NCBI GenBank assembly: GCA_964418125.1
Contig: CAYQKY010000023.1
Span: forward strand, 1-64,000
Origin: JACJXW01 sp964418125
GTDB lineage: Bacteria > Bacteroidota > Bacteroidia > Chitinophagales > Saprospiraceae
DNA: 64,000 nt
Reading direction: 5' to 3'
The position numbers were made by a program, and so were the translations under genes. This document shows positions 1-11,200 of the stretch, piece after piece; position 1 is the first letter of the stretch; each line of letters begins with the position of its first letter. The notes under the pieces were generated by a model. It worked only from the letters and a program-made list of their open reading frames with translations, had not been told where the DNA came from and ran no database searches.

Positions 1-96
1 TAGATGATATTCAATAAATTGTAACGATTGTTTTTTCCTTAACGCAACACTAGTGCAGACAATTGTTTATTTTTACTAACTAAATCTAAGTAATGT

Positions 97-3057
97 ATGA
101 AACTTAAAGTCGACTATGTGACTAAACTGCTGTTGCTTCTGGCAGTGCTCGCCCTGAGCAATTTTGCCTACGCACAGCGCACCATCACGGGTACCGTGAC
201 GGACGCCGAGTCCGGAGAGCCGCTGATCGGTGCGAATATCCTGGTCGTAGGCACAAGCACCGGCACCATCACCGATTTCGATGGCAATTATTCCATCAAC
301 GTTCCGGAAGGAGCTACCACGCTGGAGTTTTCCTATACAGGTTACGCTTCCCAACGCGTACAGATCGGCAGCCAGACCTCCATCGACGTGTCCCTTTCCG
401 CAGGTGAAGTGCTGGAAGAAGTGGTGGTGGTAGGTTACGGTACTGTCAAAAAATCCGACCTTACCGGTTCGGTGGCCTCCGTTAAAGAGGAAGACTTTAA
501 CAAGGGGGTATTTACCGCTCCGGACCAGCTCATTCAGGGTAAGGTCACCGGCGTTCAGGTGCTCGGCAACAGCGGCCAGCCCGGCGCCGCCGCCACCGTC
601 CGTATCCGGGGGAACTCTTCGGTACGTGCCGGCAGCCAGCCGCTTTACGTGATTGACGGCGTGCCCCTCGACGGCCGCAACCCCCGCCCCGGTGTATCGA
701 GTGACGATGTGGACGTGGGAAGCTCGCCCAACACCAACCCTCTGAACTTCATCAACCCGAATGACATCGCATCGATCGAAGTCCTCAAAGATGCTTCGGC
801 AACGGCCATCTATGGTTCCCGCGGCGCCAACGGGGTCATTATCGTCACCACCAAAAAAGGCCGCAGCGGCGACCCCTCCATCGATTTCAGCTTGTCTGCC
901 GGCGCCAGCAGCATCCTGAAGAAGTATGATATTCTCACTGCTGATGAGTACCGGGCCGCTCTCAATGACTACGGCCTTACCGGGGGAAACCTGGGCGCCG
1001 ATGTCGACGCTATGGATGAGATCCTGCGTACGGGTATTACCCAGAACTATAACATCTCCATCGGCGGCGGAAGCGACCGTGGTAACTACCGGGTCTCGGC
1101 AAGTTATCTCGACCAGGAAGGTATCATTGATGAGACAGGCCTGAAGAAGTACACCGGAAGTATCAACGGTACTTACAAGTTCCTGGACGACCGCCTGTCT
1201 GTCGATTTCAACCTCCTTGGCGCTCAGACTACCGAGAACATCGAAGCGGTAGGGACCAATGCCGGCTTCACCGGTAACGTGATCGCTCAGGCCCTGCAGT
1301 GGAACCCTACTGAAGCGCTCTATAACCCGGATGGCTCTCCGAACATCCTGAAGGGCTCTTCTACGATCAACCCGGTGGGAATGATCCAGGCTTACGGCGA
1401 CGTTGCTGATATTACCACTATCCTAGGTAGCATCGCTCCTTCCTTCAAACTGACCGATAACCTGGTTTACAAGTTCCAGTACGGTATCAACCACGGGGTG
1501 GGTAACCGCAGAACTCAGGTGAAATCTTTCATTAATGTGATCGATGTGGAAGACCGGGGTTACGCAAAAGTGGCCCAGAATACCCTGACCACCCAGCAGT
1601 TCACCCATACGCTGAGCTACAACGCCGCCGTATCTTCGGCTATTGACCTGAATGCAGTTGTGGGTTACGAATATCAGAAGTTCGATAACAAAGGGTTCGA
1701 TGCCTCCGGCAGCGAATTCATTTCTGATGTTTTCGATTATACCAACGCCATCCAGAATACGAACCCGGCGAGCCGCAGCATCAATTCCTTCGCCGACCCG
1801 ATCGCGGAATTGCAGTCTTATTTCGGCCGCGCCAACTTCAACATCAGCAACAAGTACCTGGTCACCGCTACGGTACGTGCCGACGGCTCCAGTAAGTTCG
1901 GGGAGAATAACCGCTACGGGGTGTTCCCCTCATTCGCCGTTGCCTGGAACATTTCCAATGAGGACTTCATGTCCGGCGGCCTGTTCGACCAGCTGAAACT
2001 GCGTGTCGGCTGGGGCCAGGTGGGCAACCAGGAATTCCCCTCCGGCTCCGCTCAGGAGCGTTTCGGCCTGCGTAACGACGGCCGCTTTACTCCGGAGAAC
2101 GTAGCTAACCCGGACCTGCAGTGGGAAACTTCCACCACCATCAACGCCGGTATCGACTTCGCCTTGTTTGATTACAAACTGTCCGGTTCTCTGGAATACT
2201 TCAACAAGACGGATGAGGACCTGCTGTTCAACTTCACGGCTATCGTGCCGGCTCCTGATGCCCGTTTCTGGATCAACCTCCCGGGCCAGGTCGTCAACTC
2301 CGGTATAGAACTGGCTCTGAACACTTTCCTCATCGAGAACGAATCCCTGACCTGGCAACTGGGCGCCAACGCCTCTTTCCTGACCAACGAACTGAAGGAC
2401 TACAACGGCCCGACCGTTCTTGCCGGCCAGTTGTTCGGGCAGGGTACTTCCGGCGCCGTTTCCCAGCGGCTGGATAACGGCCAGCCCCTGAACGCTTTCT
2501 ACCTCAGAGAGTTCATCGGCATTGGGGAAGACGGTATCAGCGACCACGTTGATGACGGAAACTCCTTATTCTTCAACGGCGACCCGAACCCGGATGTACT
2601 GCTGGGCATCTCCACCAACCTCGAAGTTGGTCAGTTCAGCGTCAATTTGAACTTTAATGGCGCCCTGGGGCATCAGATCTACAACAATACCAAAATGTCC
2701 GTGTTGCCAATATCGAACCTGGGTTCCAGAAATATCGACGCCAGCTTCCTCGAAGGAGACGTTATGGAGTCTACGACAAACCCCATTACCCCCTCCGACC
2801 GCTTCCTGGAAGACGGAGACTACCTGAAGCTGGCCAACGCCACAATTTCTTATAACCTGGGACAGATCGGCAATGCAGTAAAAAATGCAAGGCTGTACAT
2901 CACGGGCCAGAACCTGCTTGTCTTTACCGGCTACAGCGGATTCGACCCGGAGGTGAATACAGTTAACGAATATGAAGGTATTCCTTCTTTCGGTATTGAA
3001 TATTCGCCCTACCCGTCCGCACGGACGATCCTGTTTGGCGCCAATTTCTCCTTTTAA
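97..3057 (+). CDS. SusC/RagA-family TonB-dependent outer-membrane transporter
   Basis: Predicted outer-membrane channel that imports an oligosaccharide or peptide with TonB energy, in complex with the SusD lipoprotein encoded 22 bp downstream. The 986-residue protein opens with a signal peptide ending near FAYAQ (about residue 26). A carboxypeptidase-regulatory-like domain follows (about 28-110, starting TITGTVTDAESGEPLIGAN), then the SusC-type TonB-box region VVVVGYGTVKKSDLTGSV (about 111-130). The plug carries RIRGNSS, YVIDGVPL and IEVLKDASATAIYGSRGANGVI. The rest is barrel, ending in Phe as expected for the BAM signal. Size and order match the family. The ligand cannot be told from the sequence. 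The 96 bp before the start are AT-rich, with no convincing TAnnTTTG box. Confidence 0.95.
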   Translation: MKLKVDYVTKLLLLLAVLALSNFAYAQRTITGTVTDAESGEPLIGANILVVGTSTGTITDFDGNYSINVPEGATTLEFSYTGYASQRVQIGSQTSIDVSLSAGEVLEEVVVVGYGTVKKSDLTGSVASVKEEDFNKGVFTAPDQLIQGKVTGVQVLGNSGQPGAAATVRIRGNSSVRAGSQPLYVIDGVPLDGRNPRPGVSSDDVDVGSSPNTNPLNFINPNDIASIEVLKDASATAIYGSRGANGVIIVTTKKGRSGDPSIDFSLSAGASSILKKYDILTADEYRAALNDYGLTGGNLGADVDAMDEILRTGITQNYNISIGGGSDRGNYRVSASYLDQEGIIDETGLKKYTGSINGTYKFLDDRLSVDFNLLGAQTTENIEAVGTNAGFTGNVIAQALQWNPTEALYNPDGSPNILKGSSTINPVGMIQAYGDVADITTILGSIAPSFKLTDNLVYKFQYGINHGVGNRRTQVKSFINVIDVEDRGYAKVAQNTLTTQQFTHTLSYNAAVSSAIDLNAVVGYEYQKFDNKGFDASGSEFISDVFDYTNAIQNTNPASRSINSFADPIAELQSYFGRANFNISNKYLVTATVRADGSSKFGENNRYGVFPSFAVAWNISNEDFMSGGLFDQLKLRVGWGQVGNQEFPSGSAQERFGLRNDGRFTPENVANPDLQWETSTTINAGIDFALFDYKLSGSLEYFNKTDEDLLFNFTAIVPAPDARFWINLPGQVVNSGIELALNTFLIENESLTWQLGANASFLTNELKDYNGPTVLAGQLFGQGTSGAVSQRLDNGQPLNAFYLREFIGIGEDGISDHVDDGNSLFFNGDPNPDVLLGISTNLEVGQFSVNLNFNGALGHQIYNNTKMSVLPISNLGSRNIDASFLEGDVMESTTNPITPSDRFLEDGDYLKLANATISYNLGQIGNAVKNARLYITGQNLLVFTGYSGFDPEVNTVNEYEGIPSFGIEYSPYPSARTILFGANFSF

Positions 3058-3079
3058 CTGATAACTTAATTTTTTTGGT

Positions 3080-4579
3080 ATGAAACTTAGAAACATATTC
3101 ATTTTACTAATGGTGCTGGGGATCTTCTCCTGTACCGACCTGGAAGAGCAGCTCCGGGAGGATCTGACCTTCGAGCAGGCCCAGGACCTGGGCGACCCGG
3201 AAGCTTTATTGCTTTCGGTTTACGAGGATTTCAGGGGGCCGTTCATGCCCCAGGATCAATACTGGGCTACTCAGGAGATTACCGCGGATCTGTGCATTCC
3301 ACCCACGAGAGGTGGCGACTGGGACGACAATGGCAAGTGGCGCGCCCTGCACACCAATACGTACGACGGCGACCACATCGACCAGACCAATACGTTCAAC
3401 AACCTGCTGAAGATCGTATTTACCTCCACCAACGTCCTGAATTTCAACCCGACCGCCCAGCAGGCCGCTGAGGCCCGTTTCCTTCGGGCACTGGCGGTAT
3501 ACAGCGTGGCAATGGTATGGGATCAGGTGCCGGTGCGGGAGCCAGGCGAGAACCTGCTGCTGGCGCCCAGAGTATTGTCTGGCAGTGAGGCGATCGATTT
3601 CGTCATCACGGAGCTGGAGGCCATCGTAAATGACCTGCCGGACGGCCCGGTGACCCGCGCCAACAAAGACGCCGCCCGCGCCCTGCTCATGAAAGCCTAC
3701 CTGAACAGAGGAACGGTAGCTGACCGCAGCAATCCCTCTTTCCCGCAGGCCGACATGGATAAGGTGATTGCCCTGGCGGACCAGATCAGCGGCTATACCA
3801 TTGCCGATAACTACTTCGACAACTTTGCCACCAATAATGATCAGATCTCTACGGAGGCGATCTTCCTCGGGGAGAACCGCGGCGGCGTCAGCAGCGGTAA
3901 TGTCCGCTCCCGCTGGATGTGCACTTTGCACTACAACCAGAACCCCTCGGGCTGGAACGGTTTCACCACGCTTGCCGACTTCTATGACAAGTTTGAAGAA
4001 GACGATATGCGCCGGGGCATGGACTATCCCGGAATGACAGATGTTTCCGGCATTCGGGCAGGCCTGCTGATCGGCCAGCAGTTCGATGCCGACGGCAACG
4101 CACTGGAAGACCGCAAGGGCAACCCGCTCAGCTTCACCCGGGATGTATCTTTGATCGAGTCTGGCGATGACCTCGAGGTTACCGGTATCCGTGTGATCAA
4201 GTATATGATCGACTATGTCAACACCGGCGACCATGCCGATAACGACTATGTATTCCTCCGCTATGGCGACGTATTGCTGATGAAAGCGGAAGCACTGCTG
4301 AGAACCGGTAAGGAAGGAGATGCCCGCGCTATCGTGGACGAGATCCGTGCCAAGCGCGGCCTTGGATCCATCGGCACCCTTACCGAAGATGCGCTGCTGG
4401 ACGAAAGAGCCCGCGAATTCTACTGGGAAGGATTCCGCCGCGACGACCTGGTGCGTTTCGGAAAGTTCCTGGATGCCTGGCATGAAAAGCCGGCCCTGGA
4501 TGCCTCCAGGCTGGTAGCGCCCATCCCGAATACCGCCCTGGCGGTTAACCCGAACCTGAAGCAGAACCCGGGTTACTAG
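3080..4579 (+). CDS. SusD/RagB-family nutrient-binding outer-membrane lipoprotein
   Basis: Surface lipoprotein expected to cap the SusC channel and bind the ligand. The 499-residue protein has a lipoprotein signal peptide with lipobox GIFSC (Cys18). The body is helical and TPR-like, with the family C-terminal block around YVFLRYGDVLLMKAEALLRTG and REFYWEGFRRDDLVRFGKF (about residues 395-455). It follows SusC by 22 bp with no terminator between, so the two are very probably co-transcribed. A strong terminator lies 44 bp after the stop. No glycosidase is nearby, so this is not an obvious polysaccharide-utilisation locus. Confidence 0.93.
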   Translation: MKLRNIFILLMVLGIFSCTDLEEQLREDLTFEQAQDLGDPEALLLSVYEDFRGPFMPQDQYWATQEITADLCIPPTRGGDWDDNGKWRALHTNTYDGDHIDQTNTFNNLLKIVFTSTNVLNFNPTAQQAAEARFLRALAVYSVAMVWDQVPVREPGENLLLAPRVLSGSEAIDFVITELEAIVNDLPDGPVTRANKDAARALLMKAYLNRGTVADRSNPSFPQADMDKVIALADQISGYTIADNYFDNFATNNDQISTEAIFLGENRGGVSSGNVRSRWMCTLHYNQNPSGWNGFTTLADFYDKFEEDDMRRGMDYPGMTDVSGIRAGLLIGQQFDADGNALEDRKGNPLSFTRDVSLIESGDDLEVTGIRVIKYMIDYVNTGDHADNDYVFLRYGDVLLMKAEALLRTGKEGDARAIVDEIRAKRGLGSIGTLTEDALLDERAREFYWEGFRRDDLVRFGKFLDAWHEKPALDASRLVAPIPNTALAVNPNLKQNPGY

Positions 4580-4623
4580 TACGATATTCAACAGCCTGAG
4601 TTCAGGCTGAAATGAATACTGCA

Positions 4624-4665
4624 ACGAGAGCCATCCCTATTGACAGGGGCGGCTCTCGTTCTTTT
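4624..4665 (+). terminator. Rho-independent terminator after the SusC/SusD operon
   Basis: A perfect 9-bp stem, ACGAGAGCC (4624-4632) with GGCTCTCGT (4651-4659), is followed by the tract TTCTTTT. It ends the SusC/SusD transcript. The T-tract runs directly into a second palindromic element. Confidence 0.85.
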
Positions 4666-4694
4666 CGGACAGGCTGCCTATAGGCGGCCCGTAG
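4664..4694 (+). repeat. Copy 1 of the terminator-linked palindromic repeat
   Basis: TTCGGACAGGCTGCC, loop TATA, GGCGGCCCGTAG. The stem pairs 4672-4678 with 4683-4689 and includes one G-U wobble. This is the most diverged of five copies, yet it still folds. The others are near 20264, 31608, 33213 and 52608. Confidence 0.65.
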
Positions 4695-4815
4695 TGAGAA
4701 AAAGGTAGAGATGGGCCCGCATCACCCTCATCACCGCTCCATTCAGTGCAGAAAGCAGATGGCAAAAGAATGGTTAAAAGCCCCATGTGGCCGGTAGTTT
4801 GTCTTTGACAATCAG

Positions 4816-4823
4816 TATTTTTG
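4816..4823 (+). promoter_or_regulatory. Putative Bacteroidota -7 promoter box
   Basis: TATTTTTG fits the TAnnTTTG consensus and lies 38 bp before the chosen ATG at 4862. A TTTG at 4798-4801 is closer than the usual 19-bp spacing, so the -33 element is uncertain. If correct, the start point would be near 4830. Confidence 0.5.
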
Positions 4824-4861
4824 CGTTTCGTTTGAGATCATATCATCCAATCCAATTTGCT

Positions 4862-7800
4862 ATGAGAGTTGTCGCGTGTGTACTGCTTGCTTCCCTTATT
4901 TTCAGTTGTCAGTCAAAACAAAATCAATCAGGGGATAATACCCTCTTTTCGCTTCTCTCTCCCGGGGAAACGGGAATCGATTTCACCAATAAGGTTGAAA
5001 ACACGGAAGACTTCAACATATTCAGCTATCGAAATTTCTACAACGGCGCTGGTGTCGCCATCGGCGATGTCAATAATGATGGGCTGCCCGATGTTTACTT
5101 CACCAATAACATGGGCAAGAACAAGCTATTCCTCAACAAAGGCAACATGCAGTTTGAGGACATCACCGAGCAGGCCGGCGTCGGCGGTTCCAAAGCATGG
5201 AGCACCGGCGTGGTCATGGTTGACCTCAATAATGACGGCTGGCTCGACATCTACGTCTGCAACGCCGGCTATGTGAAGGGGGATGACCAGGAAAACGAGC
5301 TGTTCATCAATAACCAAAATCTCGCTTTTTCAGAAAAAGCAGCCGAATACAACCTCAACGAGAACGGCTATACCACCCACGCCGCCTTTTTCGACTACGA
5401 CCTCGACGGCGACCTCGACGCCTACATCCTCAACAACAGCTTCATGCCGGTCAATACCCTCAACTACAGCAACAAGCGGGAAATGTATGCCAAAGACTGG
5501 CCGGTTAGGGACTTCCTGAAAGGGGGAGGAGACAAGCTGCTGCGTAATGACGGCGGCAAATTTACCGACGTCACCGAGCAGGCCGGCATCTACGGAAGCC
5601 TCATTGGCTTCGGCCTGGGCATTACCATCGGCGACATCAACGGCGACCTGCTGCCGGATATGTATGTCTCCAATGACTTTTTCGAACGCGATTACCTCTA
5701 TATCAACCAGGGCGACGGCACCTTTAAGGAAGACATCAAAAACTGGATGGAACACCTCAGCCTTTTCTCTATGGGCGCCGATATGGCCGACATCAACAAC
5801 GACGGCTATCCGGAGATCTTCGTCACCGATATGCTGCCGGACGATGAGTACCGCCTCAAAACCACCACGCTTTTTGAAAATTACAACGTCTACTACCTGA
5901 AGCTGCAGCGCGACTTCTACCATCAGTACATGCACAATACCCTGCAGCTCAACAATAAAGACCAGTCCTTCAGCGAGATTGCCTACTACAGTGGCGTTTC
6001 GGCCTCCGACTGGAGCTGGGGGGCGCTGCTGTTCGACGCCGACAACGACGGCTACCGGGATATCTACGTCTGTAACGGCATCTACCAGGATGTAACCGAC
6101 CAGGACTTCATCGACTTCTTCGCTAACGATATCGTCCAGAAAATGGCCCTTACCGGGGAAAAGGAAGAGATCCAGAAGGTGCTGGAAAAAATGCCTTCTA
6201 CGCCTCTGGCCAATAAATTTTTCCTGAACAAGAGAGACCTCACCTTTGAAGATGCCGGAAAGGCCGCCGGCTTTGATAAGCCCTCCTATTCTAACGGCGC
6301 CGCTTATGCCGACCTCGACAACGACGGAGATCTCGACCTGGTGGTCAACAACCTCAACCAGCAGGCCTTTGTCTACCGGAATAACAGTGAGCGCCTGTCG
6401 GACAACCATTACCTGAAAGTGAAACTCAGGGGGGCCGGTAGCAATACCTACGCCATAGGGTCTAAGGTGTTCCTCCACCGGGGGGAAGAAAAGCTCAATT
6501 TCCAGCTGATCCCTACCCGGGGCTTCCAGTCCTCGATCGATTACACCCTCACCTTTGGGCTGGGGCAGGACAGCCGGGTGGATTCCCTGGAGGTTATCTG
6601 GCCGGACCGCTCCCGGTCCGTACTGCTTTCTCCGGGAGCCGACACCACGATCGTTGTCGATTACCTGGAGGCAGAGCGGAAACCGGCTGATGCCTCCATT
6701 CCTTCCGGCGAGCCGGAGCCCGGCCTGGTAGAGGAAGTGAGATCGCCCTTTTCGGCACACCAGGAAGACGAGTTCATCGATTTTTTCCACGAAGGCCTGA
6801 CGATGCGTATGCTGTCCCGCGAAGGCCCTCGTATGGCCGTGGGTGATGTGGACGGTGATGGCAGGGATGATGTGTATATTGGCGCCGCCAGTGGCTATGC
6901 CGGACAACTGTACCTGCAAAGGGGCGATGGGTTCGGCCCTGCTCCGGGAACAGCTTTTGAACAGGATAATAAATATGAAGATACTGCCGCCTGTTTTTTC
7001 GATGCGGATGGCGACGGTGACCTCGACCTTTTCGTTGGCTCCGGAGGCAACAACATGCCGGTCGGTTCGCCCTTTATTCAGGATCGCTTATACCTTAACG
7101 ATGGAACAGGGAACTTCACCAACGCCCGGGGCGCCCTGTCCGGTAATGGGTTCAACACCTCGGTGGCAGTACCCCTGGATTTCGATGGCGATGGCGACCT
7201 CGACCTCTTCGTCGGCAGCCGCAGCATCCCCAACCAGTACGGCCAGCCGCCGCGTAGTTTCCTTTACCAGAACGATGGCCAGGGACGCTTTAAGGACGTG
7301 GCCAGGGAGTATGCTCCCGAACTTCAGGGTATCGGCATGGTGACCAGCGCCGAACTGGTGAACCTCCTGGGAGATGATCAAGCCGAACTGGTAGTTGTAG
7401 GAGAGTGGATGGCGCCAAAAGTTTTCCGGAATCAGGGTGGCAAACTGCTTCCCGTGGCCACCAACCTGGATGAATACCCGGGCTGGTGGTACGGTATGTC
7501 CGCCGCCGACCTCGATGGAGACGGCGACCAGGACCTTGTCCTCGGCAACCGGGGAGAAAACTTCTATTTCACCGGATCCAGGGAAAAACCGGCTAAACTA
7601 TGGGTCTATGACTTCGACCTGAACGGCACTGTTGAAAATGTGATGACCCGTACGGTAAACGGAAAGGACATGCCCGTACCGTTAAAGAAAGAACTTACCG
7701 GGCAGGTCGTCAGCCTCAAAAAGCAAAACCTCAAACACACGGAATATGCGGATAAGTCCATACAGGAACTTTTCGGGCCCAAACAACTGGAAAAGGCACT

Positions 7801-8209
7801 GGTACTGGAAGGTACTTATTTCAGCTCGGCAGTGGCCCTGAACGAAGGTGGCGGGAAGTTCTCCCTGCAGAAGCTGCCTCCCGAAGTACAGTTCTCCTGC
7901 ATTTGCGGCATATACTGCACCGACCTGAACGGCGATTCCCGTGAAGACCTGATACTCGCCGGCAATGACAGCGGCTTCGCTCCTCAGTTCTCCAAGCTGG
8001 ACGCCAGCTTCGGGCACGTCCTCATCAACAGGGGGGATGGCAGTTTCGAACGGATCGATAACAATGACAGCGGCTTTTTTATACGGGGAGACGTTAAACA
8101 ATTGACGGGAATTCAAATTAATAATCAGGACTATATCCTTACGGCCATCAATGGCCAGAAACCGAAGTTGTTCAAAGTATCCGGCGAAAAGGGCCGCCTG
8201 GAGAATTGA
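4862..8209 (+). CDS. FG-GAP/VCBS-repeat lipoprotein with ASPIC/UnbV domain (paralogue A)
   Basis: A large (1115 residues) exported, probably surface, beta-propeller lipoprotein. An ATG at 4862 gives a clean lipoprotein signal, MRVVACVLLASLIFSC (Cys16); an in-frame GTG at 4787 would add 25 residues that spoil it. Many calcium-binding-like repeats of DxNxDGxxDxY type are present, such as DVNNDGLPDVYF, DLNNDGWLDIYV and DYDLDGDLDAYI. They form two blocks separated by an ASPIC/UnbV domain (about residues 510-590, with GLGQDSRVDSLEVIWPD). It is paralogous to the next gene, 74 bp downstream. Proteins of this kind often accompany SusC/SusD loci. A role in ligand or matrix binding is inferred; no enzyme motif is visible. 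Confidence 0.88.
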   Translation: MRVVACVLLASLIFSCQSKQNQSGDNTLFSLLSPGETGIDFTNKVENTEDFNIFSYRNFYNGAGVAIGDVNNDGLPDVYFTNNMGKNKLFLNKGNMQFEDITEQAGVGGSKAWSTGVVMVDLNNDGWLDIYVCNAGYVKGDDQENELFINNQNLAFSEKAAEYNLNENGYTTHAAFFDYDLDGDLDAYILNNSFMPVNTLNYSNKREMYAKDWPVRDFLKGGGDKLLRNDGGKFTDVTEQAGIYGSLIGFGLGITIGDINGDLLPDMYVSNDFFERDYLYINQGDGTFKEDIKNWMEHLSLFSMGADMADINNDGYPEIFVTDMLPDDEYRLKTTTLFENYNVYYLKLQRDFYHQYMHNTLQLNNKDQSFSEIAYYSGVSASDWSWGALLFDADNDGYRDIYVCNGIYQDVTDQDFIDFFANDIVQKMALTGEKEEIQKVLEKMPSTPLANKFFLNKRDLTFEDAGKAAGFDKPSYSNGAAYADLDNDGDLDLVVNNLNQQAFVYRNNSERLSDNHYLKVKLRGAGSNTYAIGSKVFLHRGEEKLNFQLIPTRGFQSSIDYTLTFGLGQDSRVDSLEVIWPDRSRSVLLSPGADTTIVVDYLEAERKPADASIPSGEPEPGLVEEVRSPFSAHQEDEFIDFFHEGLTMRMLSREGPRMAVGDVDGDGRDDVYIGAASGYAGQLYLQRGDGFGPAPGTAFEQDNKYEDTAACFFDADGDGDLDLFVGSGGNNMPVGSPFIQDRLYLNDGTGNFTNARGALSGNGFNTSVAVPLDFDGDGDLDLFVGSRSIPNQYGQPPRSFLYQNDGQGRFKDVAREYAPELQGIGMVTSAELVNLLGDDQAELVVVGEWMAPKVFRNQGGKLLPVATNLDEYPGWWYGMSAADLDGDGDQDLVLGNRGENFYFTGSREKPAKLWVYDFDLNGTVENVMTRTVNGKDMPVPLKKELTGQVVSLKKQNLKHTEYADKSIQELFGPKQLEKALVLEGTYFSSAVALNEGGGKFSLQKLPPEVQFSCICGIYCTDLNGDSREDLILAGNDSGFAPQFSKLDASFGHVLINRGDGSFERIDNNDSGFFIRGDVKQLTGIQINNQDYILTAINGQKPKLFKVSGEKGRLEN

Positions 8210-8283
8210 TCAAACCAAATAGATTGCCCTGCCGATAAAATGGAGCCTCTTGTAAAGCAAAAACAAACTGAAATTCACTCGCT

Positions 8284-11200
8284 ATGATAAAGAAATGGCC
8301 AATCGGACTGTTCGGGATTGTGGTAACAGCATTGTCCATGTTCAGTTGTTCCTCAGATGGAGGCAACAACTTTCAGTTCCAGCTTCTGAGAAAAGATGTT
8401 ACCGGGCTGGATTTTCACAATGAACTTCGGCAAAATACTGATTTCAATGCCTTGAATTACGCCTATTTTTATAATGGAGGCGGAGTAGCCGCCGGTGATT
8501 TCAACCAGGACGGGCTGGATGACCTCTTCTTTACCAACAACATGGGCCCCAACAAGCTCTTCCTCAACGAGGGGGGGGCGTTCAAATTCAAAGACGTCAC
8601 TGAAATAGCCCGGCTGGAAGGGATGGGAGGCTGGACTTCCGGCGTTTCCGTTGTGGACATCAACAATGACGGGCTGCTCGATATCTACGTCTGCCAGTTG
8701 GGGAACTACCAGGGCATCAAAGGCAGAAACCAGCTCTATGTCTGCACGGGTATTGAAAATGGCATACCGGTTTTTGAAGACCAGGCCCCCGAATACGGGC
8801 TGGCGCTGGTGGGCTTTTCCACCCAGGCTGCTTTCTTCGACTACGACCTCGACGGTGACCTCGACATGTACCAGCTCAACCACTCCCTGCACCAGAACGG
8901 CACCTTCGGCCAGAAGGAAACCTTTGATGGAACTCAACATCCTCTGGCGGGCGATAAGCTCATGCGCAATGACGGCGGCCGTTTTACCGATGTGGCCCTG
9001 GAGGCGGGCATCCTGAGCACCGTGGTGGGCTATGGCCTGGGCGTCGCTACCGGAGACATTAACCTTGACGGCTGGCCGGATATTTATATCGGCAATGACT
9101 TCCACGAAAACGATTACCTCTACATCAACCAGCAGGACGGCACTTTCAAAGAAGCGCTCAACGAACATATGATGCATACCAGCCGCTTTTCCATGGGGGT
9201 AGATATGGCCGACATCAACAACGACGGCTTCAATGAGGTGGTTTCTCTGGATATGCACCCCGATGACCCGGAAATACTGAAAAGCGCTCAGGGAGAGGTC
9301 GCCTACGACCTGTACAGGTTCAGGCTGGGATACGGTTACAATTATCAGTACGCCCGCAACAACCTGCAGCTCAACCGCGGCGACGGCACATTCAGTGAGA
9401 TTGCCCTGTTTGCCGGGATGTATGCCACTGACTGGTCATGGGCGCCGTTATTTTTCGACTTTGACCATGACGGCTACAAGGACCTTTTCATCAGCAACGG
9501 TATTCCCCGCCGCTTCAATGACCTGGATTACATCAACTTCCGCGCCAACAGTGAGGTTCGCTTCAAGGCCAATACCAACAACCTGGAAGAGAAAGACCTG
9601 GCGGTGGTGGAAAAGATGCCCCAGATCAAGCTGCCGAACCGCTTTTTCCGGAATACGGGCGCCCTGAAGTTCGAGGATACCGGCAATTCTGTACAGGGCA
9701 ATATCCCTTCCTATTCCAACGGCGCCATTTATGTCGACCTGGATGCAGATGGAGACCTGGATATCGTTACCAATAATATCGAAGAAGAGCCTTTCGTTTA
9801 TAAAAACCTGGCCGTTGAGCAGGGAAAAGAAAATCGCAATTTCCTTGCAGTAGGGTTGCAGGGGCCTCCGCAGAATATCAATGCTATCGGCGCCCGGATT
9901 GTGGTTTTCAAAGGCAGAGAAAAGCTGATGGCCGAGCATTTCCTTGCCCGGGGGTTTCAGTCGAGTGTATCGCCGAAGGGCCTTCAACTGGGCATTGGAG
10001 ATACCACCGGGGTGGATTCTGTTCTGCTTATCTGGCCGGACCGGACTTACCAGAGGCTGGACAATGTACAGTTCAACCGCTGGACAGGCCAGAAATGGCA
10101 ACCCGGATTGCCGGTATTTGATTTCAGTATCTTGTCCACTCTTCCCGGGCAGGACTGGGGTGTTAAGGATGTAACCGGTGAAGTGGCCCTGAATTTCCGC
10201 CACGAGGAAAACCCCTATATCGATTTCAACCGGGAATTCCTCATTCCCCACATGATATCTACTGCCGGCCCGGCTCTGGCCGTAGGCGATTTGAATGGCG
10301 ACGGGCTGGACGATGTCTTCCTGGGGGGCGCCAAGCGCCTGAAGAGCCGCCTTTATTATCAGTCTGCAGATGGCAAATTCTACGAGAAGACCCCGCCGGT
10401 GATCCTCAATGACAGCCTGTTTGAAGATGTGGATGCTGCTTTTGCCGACCTGGAAAATGATGGGGACCTGGATCTTGTTGTTGCCAGTGGAGGCAATGAA
10501 TTCTGGGGAGAGCATGAGGCCCTTAAGCAACGTGTGTATATCAATGATGGGGCCGGTAACTTTCAGGTAAACTACGACATCTTTCCGGGAGCTTTTCTGA
10601 CCGCCTCCTGTGTCCTGCCGGCGGACTTCAACGGCGATGGGCTGACAGACTTCTTCTTCGGCGGCCGTGCCGTGCCCTGGAATTACGGCCTTACACCGGA
10701 GTCTTATTTGTTCGTCAACCGGGGCAACGGGCAGTTTGAAGACGCCACGGAAGAAGTGGCCGAGGGCCTGAAAAAAACGGGGCTGGTGAAGAACGGGGCC
10801 TGGGCCGATATTGACCAGGACGGCGACCCCGACCTCCTGCTGGCCGTAGAGTGGGGCCCTGTCCAGCTCTTTATCAACAACGGGGGGCAACTGGAAAAGA
10901 GAGCCCTAAATGATATGACCGGCTGGTGGAACTTTATTCTGCCCTATGATTTCGACCAGGACGGAGACATGGATATCCTGGCCGGTAATCTGGGCGCTAA
11001 TTCCAAACTGCAGCCTACTACGGAAGAACCGGTCCGGATGTACGTCAACGATTTTGATAACAACGGGCAGATAGAACAGATCCTTACTTATTACGTTAAA
11101 GGGCGGGAGGTGCCCTTTGCCAACTACGAGGAGATCACCAAACAGCTGGTGGCCCTGAAAAAGAAGTACCTCTACGCCCGTGACTTTGCCAAGGCAACGC

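Noticed and set aside
5330..6919. A 529-codon antisense frame inside the first FG-GAP gene, and a similar 480-codon one at 9448-10890
   Set aside because: Composition is rich in Val, Asp, Ile and His from reversed Asp/Asn-Gly repeats. No start context or motif; it mirrors the calcium-loop repeats of the sense gene.
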